A DNA stretch of 64,000 bases from an uncultured Clostridia bacterium (GCA_937925475.1 CALEWH010000006.1:47463-111462); one strand, 5' to 3'; shown: positions 26,939-36,840, counted from the first letter of the stretch. Notes: generated by a model from the letters alone, not told the origin. Numbers and translations are program-made.

Positions 26939-27943
26939 TTAATTTAAAGTATTTTTACTTTGCAAAACTGTTATGGCTATTGTTGTAATAATTTCGCTCA
27001 CACTTGCACCACGGCTTAGGTCATTGACAGGTTTGTTTAGTCCTTGTACAATCGGACCTATCGCCTTGTATCCGCCAAACCTTTGCATTATCTTGTATCC
27101 TATGTTTCCGCTACTAAGGTCGGGGAATATTAGCACATTTGCTTTTCCAGCAACTTTTGACTTTGGGCACTTTACTTTCGCAACATCGCCACATATTGCA
27201 CTGTCTAATTGTAACTCGCCATCGTACATAAAGTCAAGGGATTTGGAGTTCATAATCTCAACAGTTTTGCGGATTTTATCTGCGCTCTCACCCACGCCAC
27301 TGCCCTTTGTCGAATACGACAACATCGCAACTAATGGGTTTTTGCCGACAAAAGTGCGAAAACTATTTGCGCTGTCTATGGCTATATCGGCAAGTTCGGC
27401 ACTTGTAGGGTTTTCCATAATGGCACAGTCGCTACACAAATATGTTTTGCCTTCTCCATTTGGAATCATTATGAAAAAGCTTGACGCCTTTTTGCCCGGC
27501 TTGCATTTAATGATTTGAAAAGCGGGCTTGAATGTGTCCTTTGATGGCACACAGATGCCCGAAACACTGCCATCTACAAGTCCTAGTTCGACCATCATTG
27601 TAGCAAAATACAAGGGACTTTTAAGTGCCAACTTCGCTTCATCTAGCGTCATTCCTTTGTCTTTACGCTTTATATACAAGCCATTTACAAGTAGTGGCAA
27701 CATCTCGTGTGTGTTTATGTTTACGACACGCACATTTGAATACTTTGAAAGGTCGTATTTTTTTAAGTCATTATCGTTTTGCACCAAAAATACTATGTCG
27801 CAGATTTTGTTTTCAGCTACATACAGCCCTGCCTCAACTATTTTGTCGCTCATATACGCCTCAGGCAAAACTATCGTGCTTTTGCATTTTTTAGCAAGGT
27901 TTAGCCACTTGATTTCTTGTGCCGAAAACTCGTAATTTACCAT
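26939..27943 (-). CDS. pta: Phosphate acetyltransferase
   Basis: A 334-residue Pta that interconverts acetyl-CoA and acetyl-phosphate. Conserved segments include SYSTKGSGVGESADKIRKTVEI, PDLSSGNIGYKIMQRFGG and GPIVQGLNKPVNDLSRG. The ATG at 27943 is preceded by GGGGTGG; eleven upstream codons are excluded. It is the short form without an N-terminal regulatory domain. Co-transcribed with ackA. Confidence 0.96.
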   Translation of the reverse strand: MVNYEFSAQEIKWLNLAKKCKSTIVLPEAYMSDKIVEAGLYVAENKICDIVFLVQNDNDLKKYDLSKYSNVRVVNINTHEMLPLLVNGLYIKRKDKGMTLDEAKLALKSPLYFATMMVELGLVDGSVSGICVPSKDTFKPAFQIIKCKPGKKASSFFIMIPNGEGKTYLCSDCAIMENPTSAELADIAIDSANSFRTFVGKNPLVAMLSYSTKGSGVGESADKIRKTVEIMNSKSLDFMYDGELQLDSAICGDVAKVKCPKSKVAGKANVLIFPDLSSGNIGYKIMQRFGGYKAIGPIVQGLNKPVNDLSRGASVSEIITTIAITVLQSKNTLN

Positions 27944-27970
27944 AAATCCACCCCTTTTGACAAAAAGTAT

Positions 27971-27999
27971 TTGCAAGTAAGCAAAAACTATTATATAAT
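27971..27999 (+). promoter_or_regulatory. Promoter of tmcAL in the divergent pta/tmcAL gap
   Basis: TTGCAA (27971-27976) and TATAAT (27994-27999) with a 17-base spacer. The -10 lies in the palindrome ATTATATAAT, so it may also serve pta on the other strand. Confidence 0.6.
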
Positions 28000-28057
28000 G
28001 TCTTTACTGAAATATAATACTATAATTAATACACTTTGTAAAACGATTGGGTGAAAT

Positions 28058-29311
28058 ATGAATTTATGTGCAATTATTTGTGAATACAATCCTTTACACT
28101 ACGGGCATTTGTATCACATACAAAAATCAAAAGAACTTAGCAATGCAGACGGCATACTATGTATCCTTAGCGGAAACTTTACACAAAGGGGCGAACCTAC
28201 TGTTTGCAACAAATATGTTAGAGCGACAATGGCACTTGAAGCAGGAGCAGACATAGTAGTGCAAATGCCGACCGCATATGCGTGTTCGTCAGCAGAGATA
28301 TTTGCCTTAGCGGGAGTAAAGATCGCAAACTCTTTTAAGAATGTAACTCACCTATCTTTTGGCTGTGAGACTCAAAACTACGAATTGCTAAAAGAGATAG
28401 CACATTATCTTGCGACCGAACCTAAGGAATACAAGGAAGCGCTATCACACTTTATAGATGAAGGAAACAGTGTTGTGGTTAGCCGACAAAAGGCCATCGA
28501 ACAACTTATAAAAGAAAGTAAGGTCGAGTTTAGCGAAATCACCGAGACCATCAACATTTTGCAAAAGCCAAACAATATTCTTGCAATCGAGTATCTAAAA
28601 GCACTTTACAAGACAAACAGCAAAATCGAGCCAGTTTTTGTAAATCGTGGATGTAGCGAATATCACAGTGACGAAGTTAATGGCAAAGACACAAGCGCAA
28701 CAGCAATAAGATGTCTACTATCTGACAATCCAAAAACAAGGTCAATCAAAAAATATATGCCAAAGTTTTCGTACGCTAGACTACACAAGGAAATCAAAAC
28801 ATACGGTCTTCCTGACAACGACCTATTTAGCGACCTATGTATGTACAAAATGAAAACAAGTTCGGCTGAGCAAATCCGCGAGTTGTACGATGTCAACGAA
28901 GGACTAGAAAACCGCTTTGTAGAAAGTGCGCGTGATATAAAAGACCTAAACTCACTACTACTAGATGTTAAGTCAAAACGCTATACATACACTCGCCTAA
29001 AACGCATTGTTTTGCGTCAACTACTTGATATCAAGAAAGACACAATCGAGAAAATTTACAGCGTAAACAAACTTCCTTATATAAAAGTCTTGGGATTTAG
29101 GAGCGACCGCGAAGACCTACTTAGAGAAGTCGATGCGGACACAAATTTGATTATCAGAAACAACAACATTGTCGGCAATCCATCTGCTTATTTTAAAGAC
29201 CTTACAAGCATTGAAGACCGAGCAAACGCTGTCTACAATTTGCTTTTGAAAAAATCAAAAGAAGTGCCAAAATACTCTCCTGACCTTCTTACTAAGACAA
29301 TTAAGTTATAA
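28058..29311 (+). CDS. tmcAL: tRNA(Met) cytidine acetate ligase TmcAL (YlbM)
   Basis: A 417-residue nucleotidyltransferase-like enzyme that forms N4-acetylcytidine at the wobble base of elongator tRNA-Met from acetate and ATP. The HxGH motif is HYGH (14-17) in IICEYNPLHYGHLYHI, and GNFTQRGEP and the C-terminal HIGH-like region RSDREDLL are typical. It lies divergently next to ackA-pta. Acetate as substrate makes the neighbourhood suggestive, but the link is inference. Confidence 0.93.
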   Translation: MNLCAIICEYNPLHYGHLYHIQKSKELSNADGILCILSGNFTQRGEPTVCNKYVRATMALEAGADIVVQMPTAYACSSAEIFALAGVKIANSFKNVTHLSFGCETQNYELLKEIAHYLATEPKEYKEALSHFIDEGNSVVVSRQKAIEQLIKESKVEFSEITETINILQKPNNILAIEYLKALYKTNSKIEPVFVNRGCSEYHSDEVNGKDTSATAIRCLLSDNPKTRSIKKYMPKFSYARLHKEIKTYGLPDNDLFSDLCMYKMKTSSAEQIRELYDVNEGLENRFVESARDIKDLNSLLLDVKSKRYTYTRLKRIVLRQLLDIKKDTIEKIYSVNKLPYIKVLGFRSDREDLLREVDADTNLIIRNNNIVGNPSAYFKDLTSIEDRANAVYNLLLKKSKEVPKYSPDLLTKTIKL

Positions 29312-29314
29312 CAA

Positions 29315-29345
29315 AAAAATCGCTAGATATAGCGATTTTTTTATT
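29315..29345. terminator. Intrinsic terminator after tmcAL
   Basis: A 10-bp stem (29315-29324 with 29331-29340, 6-base loop) with A and T runs on both sides, working for tmcAL. The remaining bases up to 29473 show nothing else I can support. Confidence 0.8.
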
Positions 29346-29473
29346 GTTTGAATAGCACATCGATTTTCTTTAAAATGTGTCAAAGTTTGTAATCTCTACT
29401 TGATACAATATCACACGCGACACGATTTTTTTATTGCAAACACTACAAGTGTTTTCTTTACAAAATTGCTTTA

Positions 29474-30268
29474 CTATCCACTAAAATTTTCGATTAGTTC
29501 TTTGATTTTTGGGAGTTGTTTTTCGCACGCAACACGACCTTCATGGATTAGTTTTTCGGCGACTTCTTTATCGAAAACATATTGCTTGTTTTCAGGAATA
29601 TTTGGAGTGATTTTCACATTGTAAAACTTGTGCATATTCTTTTGGCTTTGTTGTTGGGAAATAAGCCACGATTGAACCAATATGCCAAGTGCTGTGCGTG
29701 GAAGAACATTGAAAACGCTCGACCCCACCACATCGACGGCGATAACAATATCTGCACCCATTTTTCGTGCGTGTTCGTGTGGGAGATTGTTTTTGACGCC
29801 ACCATCGACAAGAGTCATATTTTCATACTTCACTGGCACAAATATCCCCGGAACGCTCATACTTGCTCTGACGGCCTTTAGCATATTACCCTTTTCAAAA
29901 AGCACTTCTTCACCTGTTTGGATATTGACCGCATTGCACGCAAAACGGATAGGCAGGTCTTCAATGTTTTTGTCCTTTGGTATCCCCTTTTCAAGCAGTC
30001 TAACCACTCTACTTCCCGAGATAAGACCACGAATGCCTAAGTGCAAGTCAACAAGGTGGCGAGTTTTGATTGTTAAAGCAAACTTTTCTAGACTTTCAGC
30101 GCTTGCCCCATTACACCAAAACGCACCAACAACAGCACCCATACTTGTGCCCACAATAATGTCTACTGGAATGTTGTTTTCTTTAAGCACATCTAGCACT
30201 CCGATGTGAGCAAATCCTAGTGCTCCACCACCGCCAAGTGCAACCCCTATTATTGGTCTTTTTCTCAT
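29474..30268 (-). CDS. Patatin-like phospholipase family protein (RssA-like)
   Basis: A 264-residue Ser-Asp dyad hydrolase. The oxyanion motif GGGGALGFAHIG is at the N-terminus, the nucleophile is in GTSMG, and the catalytic aspartate is in DGGVKNNLP. It is cytoplasmic by sequence. Family members hydrolyse lipid acyl esters, but the substrate here is unknown. It is divergent to ylbJ and preceded by GAGG. Confidence 0.92.
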   Translation of the reverse strand: MRKRPIIGVALGGGGALGFAHIGVLDVLKENNIPVDIIVGTSMGAVVGAFWCNGASAESLEKFALTIKTRHLVDLHLGIRGLISGSRVVRLLEKGIPKDKNIEDLPIRFACNAVNIQTGEEVLFEKGNMLKAVRASMSVPGIFVPVKYENMTLVDGGVKNNLPHEHARKMGADIVIAVDVVGSSVFNVLPRTALGILVQSWLISQQQSQKNMHKFYNVKITPNIPENKQYVFDKEVAEKLIHEGRVACEKQLPKIKELIENFSG

Positions 30269-30327
30269 ATCTCTACCTCTATTTTAATATAATATAGCAC
30301 AACAAATAATTAATTTGAAAGGACTTT

Positions 30328-31308
30328 ATGATAAAAATAAAAAAATTGTTTAGTGCTAAAAAAATCACAATATTATTGATACTTTTACTCATTGTTTGCG
30401 TGTGTATCAGTTCGACCAAAAGCATTGACGCTTGCACACAAGGGCTTGTTGTTTGGGCGTCAAGGCTACTTCCAGCCCTTTTCCCATTTTTCTTTTTGAC
30501 ACGACTATTTGCACTACTTGGCGGAGTCGACATCTTTGAAAAAATGTTGTCGCCAACAACCAAGTTTTTGTACAACACCGACGGCAAATCGGGATATGTT
30601 TTTGCGATGAGCCTTCTCTCCGGATATCCAGTAAGTGCAAAACTCATTGCCGACCTTTATCTCGACGGCAAGATGACGCGCGGACAGGCATATCGCACGC
30701 TAACATTCTCATCGACAAGTGGCCCACTTTTTGTCATAACCACTGTGGGCATTGGAATGTTTGGGAGCGCAAAACTAGGACTTATGGTGATGTGTGTGCA
30801 CATTGTTGGGAGTATGCTAAACGGGCTTATATATCGCAGATATAAAATAAATGACGATACAAAATTGACTCAGTCGACATCTCAAAACACCACAAATATA
30901 TTGGCGGACGCAATGACCAGTAGCATAAACAGCATACTTTTAATTGGCGGATTTGTGTGTTTTTTCTTCGTGATCATAACCTTGCTACACGACTACAATG
31001 TTTTTGCTCCGCTAAGCAATGTGATTTCAAATTTATTTAATGCAAACAGCCAAATTGTCGACTCAACTCTACACGGAATTGTGGAAATCACAAAAGGTGC
31101 GATTGACCTTAGCGCTTGTGTCACATCACCCAAAACCGCACTCATTCTACTAAGCACTATTGTATCTTGGGGCGGAATTTCTATCAATCTACAATCACTT
31201 GCGTTTTTGAAAAAAATGGAGTTTTCTACAAGTTTTTATTTCCTATCAAAACTCACCCAAACCCTAACTACTCTACTTGTGTCATTTGTATTTTGTCTAT
31301 TTATATAA
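30328..31308 (+). CDS. ylbJ: Sporulation integral membrane protein YlbJ family
   Basis: A 326-residue polytopic membrane protein with about eight hydrophobic segments. The family pattern GLVVWASRLLPALFPFF, SLLSGYPVSAKLIADLY and SSTSGPLFVITTVGIGMFG is clear (nucleoside-recognition-like gate fold). In Bacillus YlbJ is needed for spore cortex and heat resistance. Its presence suggests a sporulating lineage, not proof of sporulation. GGA lies upstream of the ATG. Confidence 0.9.
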   Translation: MIKIKKLFSAKKITILLILLLIVCVCISSTKSIDACTQGLVVWASRLLPALFPFFFLTRLFALLGGVDIFEKMLSPTTKFLYNTDGKSGYVFAMSLLSGYPVSAKLIADLYLDGKMTRGQAYRTLTFSSTSGPLFVITTVGIGMFGSAKLGLMVMCVHIVGSMLNGLIYRRYKINDDTKLTQSTSQNTTNILADAMTSSINSILLIGGFVCFFFVIITLLHDYNVFAPLSNVISNLFNANSQIVDSTLHGIVEITKGAIDLSACVTSPKTALILLSTIVSWGGISINLQSLAFLKKMEFSTSFYFLSKLTQTLTTLLVSFVFCLFI

Positions 31309-31320
31309 TTTATATAAAAA

Positions 31321-31345
31321 ACACACCTTATTTGGTGTGTCTTTT
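31321..31345 (+). terminator. Intrinsic terminator after ylbJ
   Basis: A 7-bp stem ACACACC/GGTGTGT (31321-31327 with 31334-31340, loop TTATTT), then CTTTTT. Confidence 0.75.
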
Positions 31346-32139
31346 TAATAGTAAAATGCAACCAGACTCTCTTTAAAGTCCGAATAATATGGTCTAAGTT
31401 GTTTTACATTGCCGATAAGATGTTCGAGCGGAATGACTAGCGCATTTAGAATTTTGATGTTTTCAATTTTGATTGCTTCAAATATGCCCTTGATTACAAT
31501 GACAACTTCTTCGCGAGTTTCTTCTCTAAGTCGTGGCTCTTTGGTGACTGCTGAGTAAAGTTGGTTTAGAGCACGCATAAGATTGGCGTACAATATCTTG
31601 TTGTTTGGCTCACTCTCGTGTTTTGGCTCGCTTTCAAGCCCATCCATAACAATTTGATTTGACTCGACTTCTTCGCTAAATATTTTTATTGGCTCGCCAT
31701 CTTCGGTGATTTGCAAAATGTTTAGAAAAGAGTTTTTGAAAGGAACAAGCACATTGATAGCAAAATTGCTATAACTAATGTTGTATCCTTCGGTGCTATA
31801 AAAATTTTCGTTTACAAAACTTTGCAAGTTCATTTTGCCCTTGTCGACTTCAAGCAGAAGACAAAAAACTAGCGCGATTATCTTTTTCTCGTCGCTTGGC
31901 AAAACAAAGTATCCCCCATTAACTTTATTCCCCACTTTCGCATTAAGAAGTTCGGTGCGGAAATTAAATCCAACCATACACTTTGCAACAACATCATATA
32001 GCACAGTACTATTGGCAATAGCGGTCAATATTTTGCTAATCTTGATATCCGACAAAATAAACCTGCCATCTATCATCTCATTGCAGGCTGTGAAAAATTG
32101 TTTTAGTTCGGTTTTTTCGTTTTCTGTAAAATCTCTCAT
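31345..32139 (-). CDS. Hypothetical protein, alpha-helical, unknown function
   Basis: I do not recognise this 264-residue protein. It is soluble, with no signal peptide or membrane segment, and looks mainly helical. A central charged, asparagine/glutamate-rich linker (around ESEPKHESEPNNK) splits two halves. The ATG at 32139 has AGGAG six bases upstream. It is convergent with ylbJ and divergent from the DUF4364 gene, with an AT-rich gap (32140-32287) shared with that regulator. Confidence 0.7.
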   Translation of the reverse strand: MRDFTENEKTELKQFFTACNEMIDGRFILSDIKISKILTAIANSTVLYDVVAKCMVGFNFRTELLNAKVGNKVNGGYFVLPSDEKKIIALVFCLLLEVDKGKMNLQSFVNENFYSTEGYNISYSNFAINVLVPFKNSFLNILQITEDGEPIKIFSEEVESNQIVMDGLESEPKHESEPNNKILYANLMRALNQLYSAVTKEPRLREETREEVVIVIKGIFEAIKIENIKILNALVIPLEHLIGNVKQLRPYYSDFKESLVAFYY

Positions 32140-32232
32140 ATTTTGCTCCTGCATATAGTATATTTAATTTTGTTTTTTTTAGCAAATTAATTATAATAAT
32201 AGTGACAAAATTATTAATAAAATGACAAATAA

Positions 32233-32261
32233 TTGAAATATCATTTTTTTTGTGATACAAT
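32233..32261 (+). promoter_or_regulatory. Promoter of the DUF4364 gene
   Basis: TTGAAA (32233-32238) and TACAAT (32256-32261) with a 17-base spacer. Confidence 0.65.
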
Positions 32262-32287
32262 ACTAAAAACTAATGGAGGAAATAAGA

Positions 32288-32830
32288 ATGGAGTTTGCAC
32301 TCGACTCTACCGTAAACAAATTAAAACTATTGTTTTTGCTCGACAAAATGGAAATTCCACTTACAGAAAACTCCATTATTGACATCTTCACCAGCCGTAA
32401 CGCTTGGCTAAAATATATGGACTGCAAAGAGATATTGTTCCAACTTCTTGAAGCGGGCTTTATCTACAAAGCCGGAAACGAAGAAAATGATGAAGAGTCA
32501 AGATATGGCATAACCTATGAAGGTCGAAACTGCCTTAGCCATTTTTATTTGCGAATCCCACAATCTTGGCGCGAAGAAGCTACAAGTTTTGCAAAGGACA
32601 ATCGTATGTCATTCAAACGCAGTCAAGAATATTTGTCCGAATACTTTAAAAACGATGACGGAAGCCATACAGTAGTTTTGAAAATAAAAGAACCACTTGT
32701 GGCACAATCCCTTCTTGAAATCAAACTTAAAGCCCCTACTCGTCACTCAGCAATATCTGCCTGCAAAAAATGGCGCGAAAACGCTTCAAACATTTTCGAA
32801 TATCTATACGACAACATAATCGACGAATAA
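32288..32830 (+). CDS. DUF4364 family protein (winged-helix regulator-like)
   Basis: A 180-residue protein whose first half reads like a PadR/MarR-type winged helix: KLKLLFLLDKMEIPLTENSIIDIF, then CKEILFQLLEAGFIY and YGITYEGRNCLSHF. This pattern is typical of DUF4364, common in Clostridia next to housekeeping genes. The ATG at 32288 is preceded by GGAGG. DNA binding is expected from the fold; target and ligand are unknown. Confidence 0.8.
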   Translation: MEFALDSTVNKLKLLFLLDKMEIPLTENSIIDIFTSRNAWLKYMDCKEILFQLLEAGFIYKAGNEENDEESRYGITYEGRNCLSHFYLRIPQSWREEATSFAKDNRMSFKRSQEYLSEYFKNDDGSHTVVLKIKEPLVAQSLLEIKLKAPTRHSAISACKKWRENASNIFEYLYDNIIDE

Positions 32831-32854
32831 AAAAATCACCAGATGGTGATTTTT
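32831..32854. terminator. Bidirectional terminator between the DUF4364 gene and valS
   Basis: Stem ATCACC/GGTGAT (32835-32840 with 32845-32850) extended by A and T runs on both sides; it serves both convergent genes. Confidence 0.8.
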
Positions 32855-32855
32855 T

Positions 32856-35459
32856 TTACTTTAATGATTGAAGTTTGGTTTGAAGTTCGGAAATTAGTGT
32901 TGAGTACTTCTCTACTTTCGCCTTCTCTTCGTCAACAAGTTTTTGTGGGGCTTTTTCTACAAAGTTTTTATTGGATAGTTTTGAGTTTGCCCTTTCAAGT
33001 TCGCTTGTAGCTTTTTCAAGTTCGGCTTGTAATCGCTCAATCTCTTTTTCCTTGTTTTCAACATCGTCATTTGCAATGTAGACAGAAAGTGTTGTGCTTA
33101 TAAGTGACTTCATTCGATCCTTAACATTGTGAATAAGTTCGATACTCTTGCCCATTCCTAGTCGATTTACAACATCAAGAAGGTTTTTGCCTATCTTCTC
33201 TGCTTGGTGTGCTAGCACAAATAGCGGAATACGCACATTGTCAGCGATTTTTAAGTTGCTACGCAAATTACGGATATTTTTTATTACTTCACGGATATTT
33301 TCGACTTTCTCGTTTGCTTCTTTAAAGACAAACTTTTTATCGTATTCTGGGAACTTACTTATCATTATGCTTTCTTCATGGAAAGGAAGTTCGAGATAAA
33401 TCTCTTCTGTTACAAACGGAATGAATGGGTGCAACATTTTTAGAAGTGCAGTCAAAACATAGTTTAGAGTAGCAAGTGTGCCGTCTTTAAGTTCGGGAGT
33501 CATATTGCATTTGCTCATCTCTATGTACCAGTCGCAAAACTTTGTCCAGAAGAAATCGCTAAGTTCGCTCGCTGCCATACCTATGTCATACTTGTCCATT
33601 TTCTTGTTTACGCTTTTTACGCATAGGTTTAGTTGGTGCAAAATCCACTTGTCACAAGTAGACAATTTGACTTCGTCGATCTTTTTTACTTCATTGCCGT
33701 CAAGTTGCATTTTTACATAAAGGCTGGCATTCCATATTTTGTTTATGAAGTTTCGAGTAAGTTCGACCTTCTTCTCAGAAAAACGCGAATCAGATTGGAT
33801 TGCTACACCTTCAAAAAGGCTAAATCTTAGCGCATCAACGCCATATTTTTCTATCATCTCTATTGGGTCTGTGCCATTGCCTAGGGTTTTGCTCATCTTT
33901 CGGCCTTGTGCGTCTTTGACAATGCCATTGATTACGACATCGCGGAAAGGAACTTCACCGACATATTCGAGCCCTGAGAAAATCATACGCGCAACCCACA
34001 AATTGATTATCTCGCGTCCAGTAACCATTACATTTGTAGGATAGAAGTATTTTAGGTCGTCAGTTTTGTCTGGAAAACCTAGTGTACTTAGTGGCCACAA
34101 AGCGCTACTAAACCAAGTATCTAGTTTGTCTGTTTCCTTTGTCAAGTTGTGGCTATGGCATTTTGGACACTCTGTCGGATCACTCAACTCGACAATGGTT
34201 TCGCCACAGTCATCACAAGTGAATATTGGGATATCGTGTCCCGACCATATTTGACGAGAGATGCACCAGTCTTTAATATTGTGCATCCAGTGCAAATAAC
34301 TCTTTTTATATTGTTCGTCCACAAATCTTACATCGCCGTCTTCAACCGCTTTGATTGCTGGTCGAGCAAGTTCGTCCATTTTGACAAACCATTGACTGGA
34401 TATAAGTGGCTCTATTATTGTTTTACAGCGCTCGCAGTGTCCGACACTATGTGTGTAGTCTTCTATCTTTACTAGGGCGCCACATTTCTTCAAGTCTTCT
34501 ACTATGACTTCGCGTGCTTTTTCACGACTAAGGCCAGCATAACTTCCTGCGTTTTCGTTTAGAACGCCGTCGTCGCCAATTACTTTGATTACTTCAAGGT
34601 TGTGGCGAGTGCCAACTTCCCAGTCATTTGGGTCGTGTGCTGGTGTGATTTTCACCACGCCTGTTCCAAAATCTTTTTCGACATATTCGTCCGCAATTAT
34701 AGGGATTAATCTATTCATAAGTGGCAAAACAACTTGCTTGCCCACTAGTTTTTTATATCTAGCGTCAGTAGGATTGACCGCAACCGCTGTATCACCTAGC
34801 AAGGTTTCGGGACGAGTTGTGGCTACTTGAATGTAGTCGTTTGTGCCTTCGATTTGATACCTTATATGCCACAAATGCGACGGAACATCTTTAAACTCTA
34901 CTTCGGCGTCCGAAATCGAACTCTTGCATTTTGGGCACCAGTTTACAATGCGTTTGCCTTTGTAAATCCAGCCCTTTTTGTACAAGTGAACAAATACTTC
35001 ACGAACAGCACGACAGTTTTGCTCGTCCATTGTAAACGCTAGTCTATCCCAGTCACAAGAAAAGCCCATTCTCTTAAATTGCTCGATGATTGTGCCTTTA
35101 TAGTCACGATACCATTGAGTGATGCGTTCTTTAAACTTCTCTCTGCCTAGTTGTTCTTTCGATGTGCCTTCCTTTTCAAGTTGTTTGCAAAGCATATATT
35201 CGGTCGACAGTGCCGCGTGGTCTGTGCCTGGCACCCACACTGTGCTATATCCTTGCATACGCTTGCGTCTTACAATGATGTCTTGGATTGTTTGTTGGAA
35301 TGCGTGCCCCATATGCAATTTGCTTGTAATATTTGGGGGTGGCATAATACACGAAAAAGGTGTCTTATTTCTATCCACCTTTCCCTTAAAATAGCCTTTT
35401 TCAAGCCAGTTTTGATATATTTTTTGTTCAAATAATTCGGGTCTATATTTTTTATCCAT
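32856..35459 (-). CDS. valS: Valyl-tRNA synthetase
   Basis: A class I synthetase of 867 residues. The HIGH motif is HMGH in PPPNITSKLHMGHAF, and the KMSKS loop is KMSKT. The tryptophan-rich editing/catalytic core (WVPGTDHAALSTE, SSQWFVKM) and the C-terminal tRNA-binding coiled coil (ENKEKEIERLQAELEKATSELER) are present. A small membrane protein gene lies 11 bases upstream. No T-box leader is visible in the 140-base gap before that. Confidence 0.98.
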   Translation of the reverse strand: MDKKYRPELFEQKIYQNWLEKGYFKGKVDRNKTPFSCIMPPPNITSKLHMGHAFQQTIQDIIVRRKRMQGYSTVWVPGTDHAALSTEYMLCKQLEKEGTSKEQLGREKFKERITQWYRDYKGTIIEQFKRMGFSCDWDRLAFTMDEQNCRAVREVFVHLYKKGWIYKGKRIVNWCPKCKSSISDAEVEFKDVPSHLWHIRYQIEGTNDYIQVATTRPETLLGDTAVAVNPTDARYKKLVGKQVVLPLMNRLIPIIADEYVEKDFGTGVVKITPAHDPNDWEVGTRHNLEVIKVIGDDGVLNENAGSYAGLSREKAREVIVEDLKKCGALVKIEDYTHSVGHCERCKTIIEPLISSQWFVKMDELARPAIKAVEDGDVRFVDEQYKKSYLHWMHNIKDWCISRQIWSGHDIPIFTCDDCGETIVELSDPTECPKCHSHNLTKETDKLDTWFSSALWPLSTLGFPDKTDDLKYFYPTNVMVTGREIINLWVARMIFSGLEYVGEVPFRDVVINGIVKDAQGRKMSKTLGNGTDPIEMIEKYGVDALRFSLFEGVAIQSDSRFSEKKVELTRNFINKIWNASLYVKMQLDGNEVKKIDEVKLSTCDKWILHQLNLCVKSVNKKMDKYDIGMAASELSDFFWTKFCDWYIEMSKCNMTPELKDGTLATLNYVLTALLKMLHPFIPFVTEEIYLELPFHEESIMISKFPEYDKKFVFKEANEKVENIREVIKNIRNLRSNLKIADNVRIPLFVLAHQAEKIGKNLLDVVNRLGMGKSIELIHNVKDRMKSLISTTLSVYIANDDVENKEKEIERLQAELEKATSELERANSKLSNKNFVEKAPQKLVDEEKAKVEKYSTLISELQTKLQSLK

Positions 35460-35470
35460 TTTTCCTTACC

Positions 35471-35713
35471 TTAAATAAATACTACTATCATTAGTCCTAC
35501 AAACATCATCACTACACCAATGATTTTGATAGTCAACATTTTTTTGTCTTTATCGTCGATTGAGTTTGTTTTTCTGATAACGCGTGTGATACGGCGCGCC
35601 AAAAAAACTAGTGATGTGCCCACTATAAATAGTACCAATGCCACCCATACTGCTGGCATCGACAACCACTTAACAAAGTTTTCCCAAACTGAAATTCCTA
35701 ACATTGAAAACAT
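35471..35713 (-). CDS. Small two-helix membrane protein, unknown function
   Basis: An 80-residue protein with two predicted membrane helices (about residues 20-38 and 62-80) joined by a basic-to-acidic loop (RRITRVIRKTNSIDDKDKK). It is probably translated with valS, 11 bases downstream. AAGGA precedes the ATG. I do not recognise a family. Confidence 0.65.
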   Translation of the reverse strand: MFSMLGISVWENFVKWLSMPAVWVALVLFIVGTSLVFLARRITRVIRKTNSIDDKDKKMLTIKIIGVVMMFVGLMIVVFI

Positions 35714-35854
35714 ATTTCTACTTTCCTTCTTACATAAATTTCTATGTAGATTATATATTATATGTCACTAAAAATCAAGAGTTATTTGTGTTTTGTGTGC
35801 ATTAACCAAATGAAAATATATTGAATACAATAATATAATGCAAAAGGAGGATTT

Positions 35855-36835
35855 ATGAAAAGAATATCGATATTTTTAATTGCATTAGTGTGTGCCTTCA
35901 CTTGCCTACTAACTGGTTGTAAAAAAGACGACAAAGTAGTAAAAGTAAACGAAGTCACCCACTCTATTTTTTATGCGCCACTATATGTAGCCATAAACAA
36001 AGGATTTTTCGAAGAAGAAAATCTGAAAATCGAACTTACAAATGGTGGCGGTGCAGACAAAAGTATGGCAGCCCTAGTAAGCAAAGATGCTGACATTGCC
36101 TTATGCGGACCTGAGGCTGCGGTCTATGTAGCCCAACAAGGCAAAAAAGACCAACCAAAAGTATTTGCCCAACTTACAAAAAGAGATGGTTCTTTCTTGA
36201 TTGGCCGAAACAAAAACGAAAACTTTAAAGTGAGCGACCTAATCGGCAAAGAAATAATTGGCGGAAGAAAAGGTGGAGTTCCTGCAATGACACTAGAATA
36301 TATGTTGCTTCAAAACGGGCTTAAAAACGGAACAAATGTTACAATCCGATACGACATCGCCTTCAACAATATGACAAGTGCGTTTATAGGCGGAACTGGT
36401 GACTTTGTAACAGCATTTGAGCCATCTGCAAGCGAAATTGAGAAAAACGGTCAAGGATATATAATGGAAAGCGTGGGCAAACTTGCAGGCGAAGTTCCTT
36501 ACACCGCGTTTATTGCAAATGAGAGTTTTCTAAATAAAAACACAAATAAGGTCAATGCCTTTGTAAGAGCAATTAAAAAAGGTTATGATTTTATAACCAC
36601 TAAAAACATAGACGAAGTCGTAGATGCACTTATGCCTTCATTTAGTGGTTCGACAAAAGAGAGTATCAAAAACGGCATTAGTGCCTACATCAAAATTGAC
36701 GCTTGGGTGCACGATTTGCAAATGACCGAAACTGCTTACAACAATCTAATCACTATCATTAATACTTGCAGTGACGACAACATCACAGTAAAATATGACG
36801 AAATATATCTTGATAAGTTTGTAAAGAATATATAA
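35855..36835 (+). CDS. ABC transporter substrate-binding lipoprotein, SsuA/ThiY (NMT1) type
   Basis: A 326-residue lipoprotein with a signal peptide and the lipobox LTGC (cysteine 22). The mature part has the NMT1/SsuA fold signs: HSIFYAPLYVAINKGFFEEENLKIEL near the start and GKEIIGGRKGGVPAMTLEYML. Relatives bind sulfonates, nitrate or pyrimidine thiamine precursors; the ligand here cannot be told. It is followed by a terminator and then the ATPase and permease genes of the same system. AAAGGAGG precedes the ATG. No riboswitch is visible upstream. Confidence 0.88.
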   Translation: MKRISIFLIALVCAFTCLLTGCKKDDKVVKVNEVTHSIFYAPLYVAINKGFFEEENLKIELTNGGGADKSMAALVSKDADIALCGPEAAVYVAQQGKKDQPKVFAQLTKRDGSFLIGRNKNENFKVSDLIGKEIIGGRKGGVPAMTLEYMLLQNGLKNGTNVTIRYDIAFNNMTSAFIGGTGDFVTAFEPSASEIEKNGQGYIMESVGKLAGEVPYTAFIANESFLNKNTNKVNAFVRAIKKGYDFITTKNIDEVVDALMPSFSGSTKESIKNGISAYIKIDAWVHDLQMTETAYNNLITIINTCSDDNITVKYDEIYLDKFVKNI

Positions 36836-36840
36836 CCAAA

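Noticed and set aside
35714..35854. TPP or other riboswitch before the substrate-binding lipoprotein
   Set aside because: Too short and lacking the conserved TPP core (CUGAGA, ACCUGA); no terminator structure precedes the start.
35714..35854. T-box leader for valS
   Set aside because: No T-box consensus (TGGNACCGCG) and no specifier-type stem; the gap is only about 140 bases and lies before the small membrane protein gene.
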